Origin: Atopobiaceae bacterium
GTDB taxonomy: Bacteria; Actinomycetota; Coriobacteriia; Coriobacteriales; Atopobiaceae
Assembly (NCBI GenBank): GCA_022483015.1
Contig: JAKVOB010000001.1
Coordinates: 434,001 to 498,000, forward strand
Reading direction: 5' to 3'
Length of the DNA stretch: 64,000 nt
In this document: one piece after another, positions 25,669-36,244 of the stretch
How positions within the stretch are numbered: position 1 is the first letter of the stretch
Layout: the number at the start of each line of letters is the position of its first letter
Program-made: the position numbers and the translations under genes
Notes under the pieces: generated by a model
What the model was told of the DNA's origin: nothing
What the model saw: only the letters and a program-made list of their open reading frames with translations
The model's database searches: none

Positions 25669-26913
25669 CTATCCGCGCACGCGCCTGCGGACGGCCAGCC
25701 ATACGAGCGCCAGCCCCACGGCACCCATGGCGAGGGAGGCCGTCGTGTCGGTGGCATCGCCGGTCTGTGGCGTGGTCGCCTTCGCGACAGGGGCCACTGC
25801 GCCGGTCGTCGCCTCAGCAGAGCCATCAGCCGCAGGCGTCTCAGAGGCTGTGGTGGCCGCAGGGCTCGTGGGGCTCGTGGGGCTCGTGGGGCTCGTGGGG
25901 GACGTTGGACTCGTGGGAGACGTGGGAGAGGTGGGAGAGGTGGGGCTCGTGGGACTCGTGGGGGCCACGATCGTGTTGGTGACGGTGCCCCGGTCGAGGG
26001 CGTTCGTGCCGTCCGAGTAGCCAGGTGCCTCATAGCCCGAAGCCGTGTCCTGCGTGATGTAGTAGGCGATGGTCGTCCCGTCCGCCGCATACATGGGCAG
26101 GTTGGTGTAGGTGGTAGTCCAGGTGTCGTTACCGTTGTCGTGAACCGTCGGTGCGGCCGAGACCACCGTGTCTGGCGTCGAACTCGTCTGAAGCGCATCG
26201 ACCGACGCGGTCGCCAGCTGGGTGCCAGCGGGCATATGGAGCCGAATCATCGACGGATAGTCGGCGACCGCCGGCCTCTTGCCTGTGGCGTTGGAGTCGT
26301 CGTACCAGACGGTCGTGAAGCTGAGCGTCGCGTCGTCGTGGCGGTCCGAGAGCGCGTCGACGATGGTGCCGCCGTCGGCCACGGTCGCCCCGCCAGTACT
26401 GAACGTAGGTGCGTCGTAGCCGGTGACCTGCGACTGAGAGAGCGCATAGACCACGGTAGAACCATCAGCGTTGTACGTCGCCAGGTTGTCATAGGTCACG
26501 GTGAAGGTGTTGTCACCGTTGTCGACCACGGTGGGCACCGCGGAGGACCCCACGCCGTCGGCCGTGAGCGTGAGGGACGCCTTGATCTGATCCGTCGTGG
26601 GACGGACCTTGTCGACGTCGGAGAAGTCGTCCCAGCTGATGGTGGCCGAGAAGGTCCCGCTGTCGTGGCGGTCGGTCAACCTGTTGGTGATGGTGCCGCC
26701 GTTGCCAGCATTGGTCTTGCCTGCGCCGTACTCAGGCGCGTCATAGCCAGCCGCCTTGGTCTCGATGACGGTCCAGGTGAGCTGCTTGCCGGCCTTGTCG
26801 TACTTGGGCAGGTCGGTGTAGGTCCAGGTCCAGGTGTTGGTGTCGGTGTTGGTCCAGACGGGCTCGTAGCCAGTCGTGGCAGCGGTGCCGTCGTTCGCGA
26901 GCGTCAGGGTCAC
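25669..26913 (-). pseudogene. C-terminal part of the giant Cna-B adhesin, separated by frameshifts
   Basis: 414 codons continuing the upstream adhesin in the same overall frame. Contains about four Cna-B-type repeats (WDDFSDVDKVRPT and relatives), then a Pro-Thr-Ser linker of about ten PTS triplets encoded by a 9-nt repeat (25867-25970), and a cell-wall sorting signal near the end: TPQTGD, a hydrophobic stretch and RRRVRG. TPQTG is a variant of LPXTG. The GTG at 26913 is only the first in-frame start after the frame break and has no ribosome site, so this part is made only if the reading frame is restored. See the frameshift finding. Confidence 0.8.
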
Positions 26914-29900
26914 CGAGCGAGGGCCTTGTCTTGGCAGGCGTTCGAGAAGTCGTCCCAGGCCTTGGTGCCCGAGATGTCCACAGTGGCAGGATCGGCGAGC
27001 GTGTCAGTGATGGTGCCGCCAGCGAGGGCGTGGCCGTCGCCCGAATAGGCGGGTGCCTTGTAGCTCGTGGCCTGTGCCCTGCGTGACGTAGTAGGAGATG
27101 CTCGTGCCGTCGGAGGCGTACTGAGGCAACCCAGTGTAGGTGACGCTCCAGGTGTTGTTCCCGTTGTCGACCACGTTGGGCGTAGCTGTGACCTCCGTGC
27201 CACCCGGCGTGTACAGGTGCAGGGATGCGAGATAGGCCGCATCGTCAGGCCGCTTGCCCTCGGCATCGGAGTTGTCGATCCACTTCGTGGTGACCGAGAA
27301 GGTCCCGCTGTCGTGGCGGTCCGTGAGCCTGTTGGTGATGGTGCCGCCGTTCGCCACGGTCGCCCCGCCACCGCTGAACGTGGGTGCGTCGTAGCCCGTG
27401 ACCTGCGACTGGGAGAGCAGGTAGGAGATGGCCGTGCCGCCGGCCGTATGGGTCGCCAGGTTGTCATAGCTCACGGTGAAGGTGTTGTCCCCGTTGTCGA
27501 CCACGGTGGGCACCGCAGAGGACGCAGCTCCGTCGGCCGTGAGCGTGAGGGACGCCTTCAGCTCGTCGACCGTCGGGCGGACCTTGCCGACGTTGGAGAA
27601 GTCGTCCCAGGCGATGGTGGCCGAGAAGATCCCACTGTCGTGGCGGTCCGTGAGCCTGTTGGTGATGGTGCCGCCGTTCGCCACGGTCGCCCCGCCACCG
27701 CTGAACGTGGGTGCGTCGTAGCCCGTGACCTGCGACTGGGAGAGCAGGTAGGAGATGGCCGTGCCGCCGGCCGTATGGGTCGCCAGGTTGTCATAGCTCA
27801 CCGTGTAGGTGTTGTCACCGTTGTCGACCACGGTGGGCACCGCGGCTGACGCGGCACCATCGGCCGTGAAGGTGAGCGACGCCCTGATCTGGTCGGCCGT
27901 GGGACGGACCTTGTCGACGTTGGAGAAGTCGTCCCAGCTGATGGTCGCCGAGAAGGTCCCGCTGTCGTGGCGGTCCGTGAGCCTGTTGGTGATGGTGCCG
28001 CCGTCCGCCACGGTCGCCCCGCCACCGCTGAACGTGGGTGCGTCGTAATCAGTGACCTGAGACTGGGAGAGCAGGTAGGAGATGGTGGTGCCGTCTGCCG
28101 CGTAGGTCGGGAGTCCCGCGTAGCTCACGGTGAAGGTGTTGTCACCGTTGTCGACCACGGTGGGCACCGCGGAGGACCCCACGCCGTCGGCCGTGAGCGT
28201 GAGGGACGCCTTGATCTGATCCGTCGTGGGACGGACCTTGCCGACGTCGGAGAAGTCGTCCCAGGAGATGGTGGCCGAGAAGGTCCCGCTGTCGTGGCGG
28301 TCCGTGAGCCTGTTGGTGATGGTGCCGCCGTTCGCCACGGTCGCCCCGCCACCGCTGAACGTGGGTGCGTCGTAGCCCGTGACCTGGCCCTGCGTGAGCG
28401 CGTAGACCACGGTAGAACCATCGGCGTTGTACGTCGCCAGGTTGTCATAGGTCACGGTGAAGGTGTTGTCACCGTTGTCGACCACGCTGGGAACCGCGGC
28501 AGATGTCCCACCGTCGGCCGTGAGCGTGAGCGACGCCTTGATCTGCGCCGTCGTGGGACGGACCTTGTCGACGTCGGAGAAGTCGTCCCAGGAGATGGTC
28601 GCCGAGAAGGTCCCACTGTCGTGGCGGTCCGTGAGCCTGTTGGTGATGGTGCCACCGTTGCCGGCGCTGGCCTTGCCGGTGCCGTAGTCAGGTGCGTCGT
28701 AGCCCGTGGCCCGCGTCTCGGTCACCGTCCAGCTGAGCTCCTTGCCGCTCTCGTCATACTTGGGCAGGCCGGTGTAGGTCCAGGTCCAGGTGTTGCCGGT
28801 CGTGTTGGTCCACACCGGCTCGTAGCCCGTCGTGGCGGCGGTGCCGTCGTTCGCGAGCGTCAGGGTCACCGAGGCAGGCCTTGTCTTGGCGGCGTTGGAG
28901 AAGTCGTCCCAGGCCTTGGTGCCCGAGATGTCCACAGTGGCAGGATCGGCGAGCGCGTCAGTGATGGTGCCGCCATCGAGGGCGTGGCCGTCGCCCGAAT
29001 AGGCGGGTGCCTTGTAGCTCGTGGCCGTTCCCTGCGTGACGTAGTAGGAGATGCTCGTGCCGTCGGAGGCGTACTGAGGCAACCCAGTGTAGGTGACGCT
29101 CCAGGTGTTGTTCCCGTTGTCGACCACGTTGGGCGTAGCTGTGACCTCCGTGCCACCCGGCGTGTACAGGTGCAGGGATGCGAGATAGGCCGCATCGTCA
29201 GGCCGCTTGCCCTCGGCATCGGAGTTGTCGATCCACTTCGTGGTGACCGAGAAGGTCCCACTGTCGTGGCGGTCCGTGAGCCTGTTGGTGATGGTGCCGC
29301 CGTTCGCCACGGTCGCCCCGCCACCGCTGAACGTGGGTGCGTCGTAGCCCGTGACCTGCGACTGGGAGAGCAGGTAGGAGATGGCCGTGCCGCCGGCCGT
29401 ATGGGTCGCCAGGTTGTCATAGCTCACGGTGAAGGTGTTGTCCCCGTTGTCGACCACGGTGGGCACCGCAGAGGACGCAGCTCCGTCGGCCGTGAGCGTG
29501 AGGGACGCCTTCAGCTCGTCGACCGTCGGGCGGACCTTGCCGACGTTGGAGAAGTCGTCCCAGGCGATGGTGGCCGAGAAGATCCCACTGTCGTGGCGGT
29601 CCGTGAGCCTGTTGGTGATGGTGCCGCCGTTCGCCACGGTCGCCCCGCCACCGCTGAACGTGGGTGCGTCGTAGCCCGTGACCTGCGACTGGGAGAGCAG
29701 GTAGGAGATGGCCGTGCCGCCGGCCGTATGGGTCGCCAGGTTGTCATAGCTCACCGTGTAGGTGTTGTCACCGTTGTCGACCACGGTGGGCACCGCGGCT
29801 GACGCGGCACCATCGGCCGTGAAGGTGAGCGACGCCCTGATCTGGTCGGCCGTGGGACGGACCTTGTCGACGTTGGAGAAGTCGTCCCAGCTGATGGTCG

Positions 29901-30818
29901 CCGAGAAGGTCCCGCTGTCGTGGCGGTCCGTGAGCCTGTTGGTGATGGTGCCGCCGTCCGCCACGGTCGCCCCGCCACCGCTGAACGTGGGTGCGTCGTA
30001 ATCAGTGACCTGAGACTGGGAGAGCAGGTAGGAGATGGTGGTGCCGTCTGCCGCGTAGGTCGGGAGTCCCGCGTAGCTCACGGTGAAGGTGTTGTCACCG
30101 TTGTCGACCACGGTGGGCACCGCGGAGGACCCCACGCCGTCGGCCGTGAGCGTGAGGGACGCCTTGATCTGATCCGTCGTGGGACGGACCTTGCCGACGT
30201 CGGAGAAGTCGTCCCAGGAGATGGTGGCCGAGAAGGTCCCGCTGTCGTGGCGGTCCGTGAGCCTGTTGGTGATGGTGCCGCCGTTCGCCACGGTCGCCCC
30301 GCCACCGCTGAACGTGGGTGCGTCGTAGCCCGTGACCTGGCCCTGCGTGAGCGCGTAGACCACGGTAGAACCATCGGCGTTGTACGTCGCCAGGTTGTCA
30401 TAGGTCACGGTGAAGGTGTTGTCACCGTTGTCGACCACGCTGGGAACCGCGGCAGATGTCCCACCGTCGGCCGTGAGCGTGAGCGACGCCTTGATCTGCG
30501 CCGTCGTGGGACGGACCTTGTCGACGTCGGAGAAGTCGTCCCAGGAGATGGTCGCCGAGAAGGTCCCACTGTCGTGGCGGTCCGTGAGCCTGTTGGTGAT
30601 GGTGCCACCGTTGCCGGCGCTGGCCTTGCCGGTGCCGTAGTCAGGTGCGTCGTAGCCCGTGGCCCGCGTCTCGGTCACCGTCCAGCTGAGCTCCTTGCCG
30701 CTCTCGTCATACTTGGGCAGGCCGGTGTAGGTCCAGGTCCAGGTGTTGCCGGTCGTGTTGGTCCACACCGGCTCGTAGCCCGTCGTGGCGGCGGTGCCGT
30801 CGTTCGCGAGCGTCAGGG
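26890..30818 (-). repeat. 1,953-bp in-frame tandem duplication inside the adhesin gene
   Basis: Unit 1 covers about 26890-28845 and unit 2 about 28846-30818. Positions correspond with an offset of 1,953 bp over most of the length (651 codons, a whole multiple of 3), and the two units look almost identical. The offset becomes 1,956 below about 26920 because unit 1 carries three extra single bases. Each unit holds several Cna-B repeats. Confidence 0.9.
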
Positions 30819-33800
30819 TCACGCTCGAGGGCCTGGTCTTGGCGGCGTTAGAGAAGTCGTCCCAGACCTTGGTGCCCGAGATGTCCACAGTGGTGGGATC
30901 CGCCAGCGTGTTGGTGATGGTGCCGCCGGCCAGGGCATGGCCGTCACCCGAGTAGGCGGGCGCCTTGTAGCCGGCGGACGTGCCCTGCGTGACGTAGTAG
31001 GAGATGGTCGAGCCGTCTGAGGTGTACTGGGGCAGGCCCGTGTAGGTGACGCTCCAGGTGTTGTTGGCGTTCTTCACCACGGTCGGCGTGGCCGTGACCC
31101 CCGTGCCGTCCGACGTGTACAGGTGCAGGGACGCGAGGTAGGTCGCATCGTCAGGTCGCGTCTTCTCCGCATTGGAGTTGTCGACCCACGCCGTGGTGAC
31201 CGAGATATCGGTCGAACCAACCTTGAACGTGTTGGCGAAGGTGGGGGCGGTGATGGCGTCGCCGGCCTTCGTATAGGTGACCTTGGTGGAGAGCGCACCC
31301 GTGGTCTGGTCGGCGCTCACGACGACCGTGGCCTTGAGCGTATCACCGTCATACGTCCAGCCACCGGCCGAGCCCTTGGTCTCCGTGATGTCATAGGCGT
31401 AGGTGCCAGCCTCGTTGTACGTGATCGCGTCGAACGTGGCCGTGGTCAGGCCCTTGGCAGTGGCAGTAGTCCTCTTGGGCATCGGTGCGTCGGACGTCGT
31501 CGCGTCAGCCGCAATGGAGAACGTGAAGTCGGGGGCCGTCATGACCGTATCGCTGCCATCAGCCAACGTCTTGGTGACGCCGGGCGTCCACGTGGTGGAC
31601 TGATAGGTGTTGGTGAAGGTCACGGACTCGTCGGTGGTGACGGTACCCGTGGCCTCACGGCCGGTCACGCTCGCATAGTTATAGTCGAGGTACAGATACC
31701 ACTGACCCATCTTGGGTGCATAGGCAGCATTGTTCGCGAGGACCCACATGCTGCCGGCGGTGAGGCCGAGCGTTCCGTCCGCGTTGACGGTGGTCGTGTA
31801 GAAGGAATCCGGGACTTTTGTTTCGTCAGGATCGCTGCCGGGATTCGGATTAGCCTGAACCGCGCTGGCCTTCTTGAGCACGGCCGTCGAGCCGGTCGGT
31901 ATGGCCGGAATGTCCGAAATGGTGGCCGTTCCCCCGCCTGGCAGATAGGCCGTGATTGCCGTGGGCCAGGTGTAATAGCCATCCACCGCCGTGGCCGTGT
32001 AGCCGTTGTTGCGTAGAACGATGGATCGGTCGCGCTGGTTCGTGGTCGACCAGCCGGTACCGGAATCGGCCTCGGTCACGGTGTAGGTGCTGCCATAGGG
32101 CAGGCCTTCGATGGTGAACTCCTGGTCACCCGTCACGCCGGAGACGGTCGCCTTACCGACGGGATTGCCGGACGCGTCAACGGCCTCGACGAACGTGAGC
32201 GTACCGGTGCCGCCAGCGGGCTTGATGTATGAATAGTCGCCCGTGAGCGCATTGCCGTCCTTATCCTTCATAAGGATGTCGAACGAGAAGGTCGTACCAT
32301 CTGGTGCCGTGTTGCCCTTCACCGTCTTGGCGATGGTGAGGTTGGCCTTTGCAGGGGTCTCGTTGGTGTAGCTGACGGTCGTATCGGCGGAGAGCGTACC
32401 CGACGCAGCCGTGCCGTCATGGGAGGGCGTCTCGTCCTCGATGGAACTCATCCAGGAGGTTGACCACTTGCCCGCCAGGGACTGGGTATCACCCGCCAGC
32501 GTCCAGGTCTCCTCGTCCACCGACCAGACCGTGCCTGACGGCAGATCCTTAATCGTAACCGTGTTACCGGAGGCGACGCCGGAGATAGCAGCCTTGCCGT
32601 TGACATCCAACGTGATGGTTCCCGAGCCTGTCTGAGCGCCCGTGGAGTCCTTGGTCGCGTAGGCATAGGTACCCGTGAGGGGATTGCCAGCCCCATCGAG
32701 CAGGCCCACCGAGAAGTTGAACGTGGCCCCGGTCAGATCGCTGCCCTTGGCCGTCTTGGAGATCGAGAGGTCATGGCTGTTATAGGTGTTGGTGTAGGCG
32801 ACCGACTCGTCCGTGGTGAGGGTGCCCGTGGAGATGGCACCATTCTCGCCCGCGTCGTCACCGATCACCGGATAGTTGTAGTCCACGTAGAGGTAGTACT
32901 GGCCAAGGACCGCCTTGTAACTGTTGTTGAACATGAGAGACCACATCGCTGTTGCCTCGAGGTCGATACCACCAGTACCGTTCAAGGAGGCCGTGTAGAT
33001 CTTCTTCGTCAGGCCGGAGGAGTCGCCATCGGTCGCCGGGTTGGGACTGACGTTGGCACCAGCAGCCTTGAGGCACTTGATCTCCGAACCGGTCGGGATG
33101 GTAGGGATGTCAGCAATGGTTCCTGTGGAACCCGTCGTCGTACCGTCGATGTAATAGGTGACAGGGCTTGGCCAGGTGCAGAAGCCATCGGCTGCCGTGG
33201 CCGTATAGGAGTTCGCGCGGATCACGATGCCGCGGTCGCGCTGGTTGGTGGTCGTCCAGTTTGAGGATGGGTTGGCTGTGGTTCCAGGATCATTCTCGGT
33301 CACGGTATAGGTGCTGCCGTAGGGCAGGCCCGAGATGGTGAACTCCTGATCGCTCGTCACACCAGAGACGGTGGCCGTGCCAGTCGTGCCAAAGTCGAGC
33401 GTGCCGGTCTTGCCATCTGTTCCAACGTAGGGATATGTGCCCGTGACAGGATTGCCCTTCCCATCTTTGAGCACGATACCGAACGAGAAGGTCGAGCCCT
33501 TGGGCACCGGCCCATCTGTGGTCTTGGAGACGGTAAGGCTGCACGTGGCGGGACTGGTGTTGGTGTAGCTGACGGTCGTGTCGGCCGCAAGCGTGCCCGT
33601 GGAGGCGGTGCCATCGTGCGTTGGCGTCTTGTCCTCGGTGGAGTTCGTCCATCCGGTTGACCAGGTGCCCGCGAGCGAGGACGTAACGGGGCCAAGCGTC
33701 CACGATGCCTCGTCCACGGACCAGGTCGAGCCGGCCGGCAGGTCCTTGATCGTGACGGTTGCCCCGTTGCCGATGGCGGGAAGGGTGGCCTCGCCACTCG

Positions 33801-36189
33801 CATCGAGAGTAATCGTGCCAGTGCTGCCTGTCGACGTGGTGTAGCTATAGGTGCCCGCCAACGGGTTGCCCTGCGCATTGGTCAAGCCCACGGTGAAGTT
33901 GAACGTCGCGTCGGTCGGTGCGCCAGTCCCGGCCGTCGTCTTGCTGATGGTGAGGTCGTGCGTCTCGTTCACGTTGGTGTAGGTGACACCCTCGTCCATG
34001 GTGAGGGTGCCTGTGGCCTCTCGACCAGTGACGACGGGATAGTTGTAGTCCACATAGACGTATAGCCTGCCGCCGAGGACCGGCGCGTAGATGGCGTTCT
34101 TGAAGAGCTTGTAGCCATCACCGGCCGTGATCTTTATTCCGGAGCCATCCTGGTCCGCCGTGAAGAAGCTGGCCGTGTTGCCCGTACCATCCGTGGCAGG
34201 GTTGGGATTGGCGCCCTGCGCCATCTGCTTCACGACCACGAGTGAGCCATCGGGAACGGTCGGCAGGTCAGTGATGGTGGCAGTCTTCCCCTCGGAGTCA
34301 TCCGCCGGAGGCAGGTAGCTGACGATCGAGGTGGGCCATGTGTTGTAGCCATCCACCGCCTGGTTGGTGTAGGTGTTGCTGCGAATCACGACCGAGCGCT
34401 GACGTTGGTTGGTGGTGGTCCAGCCAGTGCCGGGGTCGACCTCGGTCACGGTGTAGTTCGTGCCGTATGGCAGGTCGAGGACCTTGACCGACTCGCCATC
34501 CTTCACGCCAGAGATAGTCCCCTCGCCCGTGCTGCCGAACACGACCTCGCCAGATGATCCGTCGGACTTCGTGTAGGAGAACGTCTTCGCGATCGGGTTG
34601 CCCGATGCGTCCTTGATCGCGATGTTGAACGAGAAGGTCGTGCCGCTCGCCGCCCCCATGACCGTCTTGCTGATGGTGAGGTCACACTGAGCCGGGTCCG
34701 TGTTGGTATAGGAGACGGTCGTGTCCTTGCTCAGCGTACCGGAGCTGGCTGTACTGTCGTGCGTGGGCGTCTTGTCCTCGATGGAGCTCGTCCAGGTGGT
34801 GGACCAGTTGCCCACGAGCGTCTTCTCCTCGGTCCCAACCCAATAGCTCGTCTCCTCGATCGCCCACTTGCAGCCCTCGGGGATGTTCTCGAAGACGACC
34901 ATGTCGTTCGCCGCGATGCCAGAGACCGTGGCGGTCCCGTCCGAGCCGAGGGTGGTCGAGGCTTCGATCCCGTTCACCATATAGTTCAGGGTGCCTGCAA
35001 GGGCTGCGTCGCCTGGGGTGGTGAAGCCGACCTTGAAGGTGAAGGTCGTACCGTCCTGGATCCCCGTCTGGCTCGTGGCCGCCTTCCTGAGCGTGAGGTC
35101 GTGCGTGGTGACGGCGTCCTTGGTGGCCCACACGGCATAGACCTTGTTGTCGGTCCCCGACGCAGCCACATTGCCGTAGCTGGTGACGACCCCGGCGGCC
35201 TGTATCTCGTCATAGGAGGTGCAGAGGCCACTCGGCGTCTTGGACCAGCCCACGAGCACGTAGCTCTCACCCGCGGCGCTGGTGGCCGTGAGATTGGCGT
35301 CGGAGACGTCGGTCAGGTCGGCGTCCTCGGTGGTCATGAAGTAGTTGTCATAGACACCGGTGGTCGGGTTGAGACCGGTGTCGGGAACGTCTCCGGCACC
35401 CGTGGAGCCCGTGGGATAGTTCGCGTCATACCAGATCGGGTAAGCCGCGGAGAATGAGATGTCATCGAGCAGGTTGCCACCAGTATCCGATTCACCCGAA
35501 ACACTCAGAAAGGAGAGACGCGTCGCAACCTGACCATCAGGCACCACATAGGTACCCGTATAGGTCTCCCACTGCTTGGCATGATCGCGATCGGCCGTAT
35601 TGCTCACCTTCGTGCCGAAGATGGTCCCCACCATGCCCGCCGCATCCCCGTTGCCATTGACGGTGGCACGCGTCGCGGCCTGAGCCGTACCGCTCTCGCT
35701 CACACTACCAAGCAGCACTGATGCCGTGTCAACATGGCTGGTATTGAGCGACGCATGTCTGAGCGACCATTTATAGACGGCCCCTGGCGTGGTAGCCACA
35801 TCCTGGTAGATGGAAGTGGCGGCCTGCGAGCAGACGAGCTCGGCATAGTGGTTAGAGGTGCCACTCTCGACCTGTACCTCCACGGCACCCGCACGGTTGA
35901 TGCCCGAATTGATGGTCTGTGTGGATGACCAACCAAAGCTGCCAAGCTGCCAGCCATCGATGTCATACCAGGCCTGCGAGGCATAGTACTGTCCGAGAGC
36001 CGGATCGATCATGGTCCAGTCGCCCATCTTCGACATGTCAGTCTTCGCCGGGTACTCGAAGTCGGAGTTCACCACGTGGTCCTCGAGGGCCTGGGCCGAG
36101 GTCGCACCACAGGTGACGGCCATGGTCGCGGCCGCGAGGAACGCGGTGATTCTCGGCAGGAACTTCGACCTGGTGGATGTGTGGCTCAT
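27004..36189 (-). CDS. Giant Cna-B repeat surface adhesin (main frame, interrupted near its C-terminus)
   Basis: 3,061 codons in this frame. Signal peptide (residues 1-34, with a TAFLAAATMAVTCGATSAQA-type core); an N-terminal beta-rich ligand-binding-like domain (about 35-285); a short InlB-like repeat (YVLVGWSKTPSG); then alternating SpaA/Cna-type domains beginning HDLTISKT or CDLTISKT; a streptococcal-pilin FctA-like domain (about 1528-1660, with YAYDITETKG); and a long array of Cna-B domains with TVETRATGYDAPDYG. Such domains often form internal isopeptide bonds. The last 24 residues are out of frame (GTGHELQGTRLF...). Start at 36189, preceded by GAGAGGCC. Expected surface exposure, with sortase anchoring via the separated C-terminus. 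Confidence 0.85.
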   Translation of the reverse strand: MSHTSTRSKFLPRITAFLAAATMAVTCGATSAQALEDHVVNSDFEYPAKTDMSKMGDWTMIDPALGQYYASQAWYDIDGWQLGSFGWSSTQTINSGINRAGAVEVQVESGTSNHYAELVCSQAATSIYQDVATTPGAVYKWSLRHASLNTSHVDTASVLLGSVSESGTAQAATRATVNGNGDAAGMVGTIFGTKVSNTADRDHAKQWETYTGTYVVPDGQVATRLSFLSVSGESDTGGNLLDDISFSAAYPIWYDANYPTGSTGAGDVPDTGLNPTTGVYDNYFMTTEDADLTDVSDANLTATSAAGESYVLVGWSKTPSGLCTSYDEIQAAGVVTSYGNVAASGTDNKVYAVWATKDAVTTHDLTLRKAATSQTGIQDGTTFTFKVGFTTPGDAALAGTLNYMVNGIEASTTLGSDGTATVSGIAANDMVVFENIPEGCKWAIEETSYWVGTEEKTLVGNWSTTWTSSIEDKTPTHDSTASSGTLSKDTTVSYTNTDPAQCDLTISKTVMGAASGTTFSFNIAIKDASGNPIAKTFSYTKSDGSSGEVVFGSTGEGTISGVKDGESVKVLDLPYGTNYTVTEVDPGTGWTTTNQRQRSVVIRSNTYTNQAVDGYNTWPTSIVSYLPPADDSEGKTATITDLPTVPDGSLVVVKQMAQGANPNPATDGTGNTASFFTADQDGSGIKITAGDGYKLFKNAIYAPVLGGRLYVYVDYNYPVVTGREATGTLTMDEGVTYTNVNETHDLTISKTTAGTGAPTDATFNFTVGLTNAQGNPLAGTYSYTTSTGSTGTITLDASGEATLPAIGNGATVTIKDLPAGSTWSVDEASWTLGPVTSSLAGTWSTGWTNSTEDKTPTHDGTASTGTLAADTTVSYTNTSPATCSLTVSKTTDGPVPKGSTFSFGIVLKDGKGNPVTGTYPYVGTDGKTGTLDFGTTGTATVSGVTSDQEFTISGLPYGSTYTVTENDPGTTANPSSNWTTTNQRDRGIVIRANSYTATAADGFCTWPSPVTYYIDGTTTGSTGTIADIPTIPTGSEIKCLKAAGANVSPNPATDGDSSGLTKKIYTASLNGTGGIDLEATAMWSLMFNNSYKAVLGQYYLYVDYNYPVIGDDAGENGAISTGTLTTDESVAYTNTYNSHDLSISKTAKGSDLTGATFNFSVGLLDGAGNPLTGTYAYATKDSTGAQTGSGTITLDVNGKAAISGVASGNTVTIKDLPSGTVWSVDEETWTLAGDTQSLAGKWSTSWMSSIEDETPSHDGTAASGTLSADTTVSYTNETPAKANLTIAKTVKGNTAPDGTTFSFDILMKDKDGNALTGDYSYIKPAGGTGTLTFVEAVDASGNPVGKATVSGVTGDQEFTIEGLPYGSTYTVTEADSGTGWSTTNQRDRSIVLRNNGYTATAVDGYYTWPTAITAYLPGGGTATISDIPAIPTGSTAVLKKASAVQANPNPGSDPDETKVPDSFYTTTVNADGTLGLTAGSMWVLANNAAYAPKMGQWYLYLDYNYASVTGREATGTVTTDESVTFTNTYQSTTWTPGVTKTLADGSDTVMTAPDFTFSIAADATTSDAPMPKRTTATAKGLTTATFDAITYNEAGTYAYDITETKGSAGGWTYDGDTLKATVVVSADQTTGALSTKVTYTKAGDAITAPTFANTFKVGSTDISVTTAWVDNSNAEKTRPDDATYLASLHLYTSDGTGVTATPTVVKNANNTWSVTYTGLPQYTSDGSTISYYVTQGTSAGYKAPAYSGDGHALAGGTITNTLADPTTVDISGTKVWDDFSNAAKTRPSSVTLTLANDGTAATTGYEPVWTNTTGNTWTWTYTGLPKYDESGKELSWTVTETRATGYDAPDYGTGKASAGNGGTITNRLTDRHDSGTFSATISWDDFSDVDKVRPTTAQIKASLTLTADGGTSAAVPSVVDNGDNTFTVTYDNLATYNADGSTVVYALTQGQVTGYDAPTFSGGGATVANGGTITNRLTDRHDSGTFSATISWDDFSDVGKVRPTTDQIKASLTLTADGVGSSAVPTVVDNGDNTFTVSYAGLPTYAADGTTISYLLSQSQVTDYDAPTFSGGGATVADGGTITNRLTDRHDSGTFSATISWDDFSNVDKVRPTADQIRASLTFTADGAASAAVPTVVDNGDNTYTVSYDNLATHTAGGTAISYLLSQSQVTGYDAPTFSGGGATVANGGTITNRLTDRHDSGIFSATIAWDDFSNVGKVRPTVDELKASLTLTADGAASSAVPTVVDNGDNTFTVSYDNLATHTAGGTAISYLLSQSQVTGYDAPTFSGGGATVANGGTITNRLTDRHDSGTFSVTTKWIDNSDAEGKRPDDAAYLASLHLYTPGGTEVTATPNVVDNGNNTWSVTYTGLPQYASDGTSISYYVTQGTATSYKAPAYSGDGHALDGGTITDALADPATVDISGTKAWDDFSNAAKTRPASVTLTLANDGTAATTGYEPVWTNTTGNTWTWTYTGLPKYDESGKELSWTVTETRATGYDAPDYGTGKASAGNGGTITNRLTDRHDSGTFSATISWDDFSDVDKVRPTTAQIKASLTLTADGGTSAAVPSVVDNGDNTFTVTYDNLATYNADGSTVVYALTQGQVTGYDAPTFSGGGATVANGGTITNRLTDRHDSGTFSATISWDDFSDVGKVRPTTDQIKASLTLTADGVGSSAVPTVVDNGDNTFTVSYAGLPTYAADGTTISYLLSQSQVTDYDAPTFSGGGATVADGGTITNRLTDRHDSGTFSATISWDDFSNVDKVRPTADQIRASLTFTADGAASAAVPTVVDNGDNTYTVSYDNLATHTAGGTAISYLLSQSQVTGYDAPTFSGGGATVANGGTITNRLTDRHDSGIFSATIAWDDFSNVGKVRPTVDELKASLTLTADGAASSAVPTVVDNGDNTFTVSYDNLATHTAGGTAISYLLSQSQVTGYDAPTFSGGGATVANGGTITNRLTDRHDSGTFSVTTKWIDNSDAEGKRPDDAAYLASLHLYTPGGTEVTATPNVVDNGNNTWSVTYTGLPQYASDGTSISYYVTQGTGHELQGTRLFGRRPRPRWRHHH

Positions 36190-36244
36190 GGCGGAGGCCT
36201 CTCTGCTGCGCGGCACATTGCTACGACTGATGTGCATTACGTGA

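Noticed and set aside
26890-30818. Regular repeats that could be mistaken for a CRISPR array
   Set aside because: The repeats are coding, long (about 260 bp per Cna-B unit) and lie within one frame; there are no short repeats with unique spacers.
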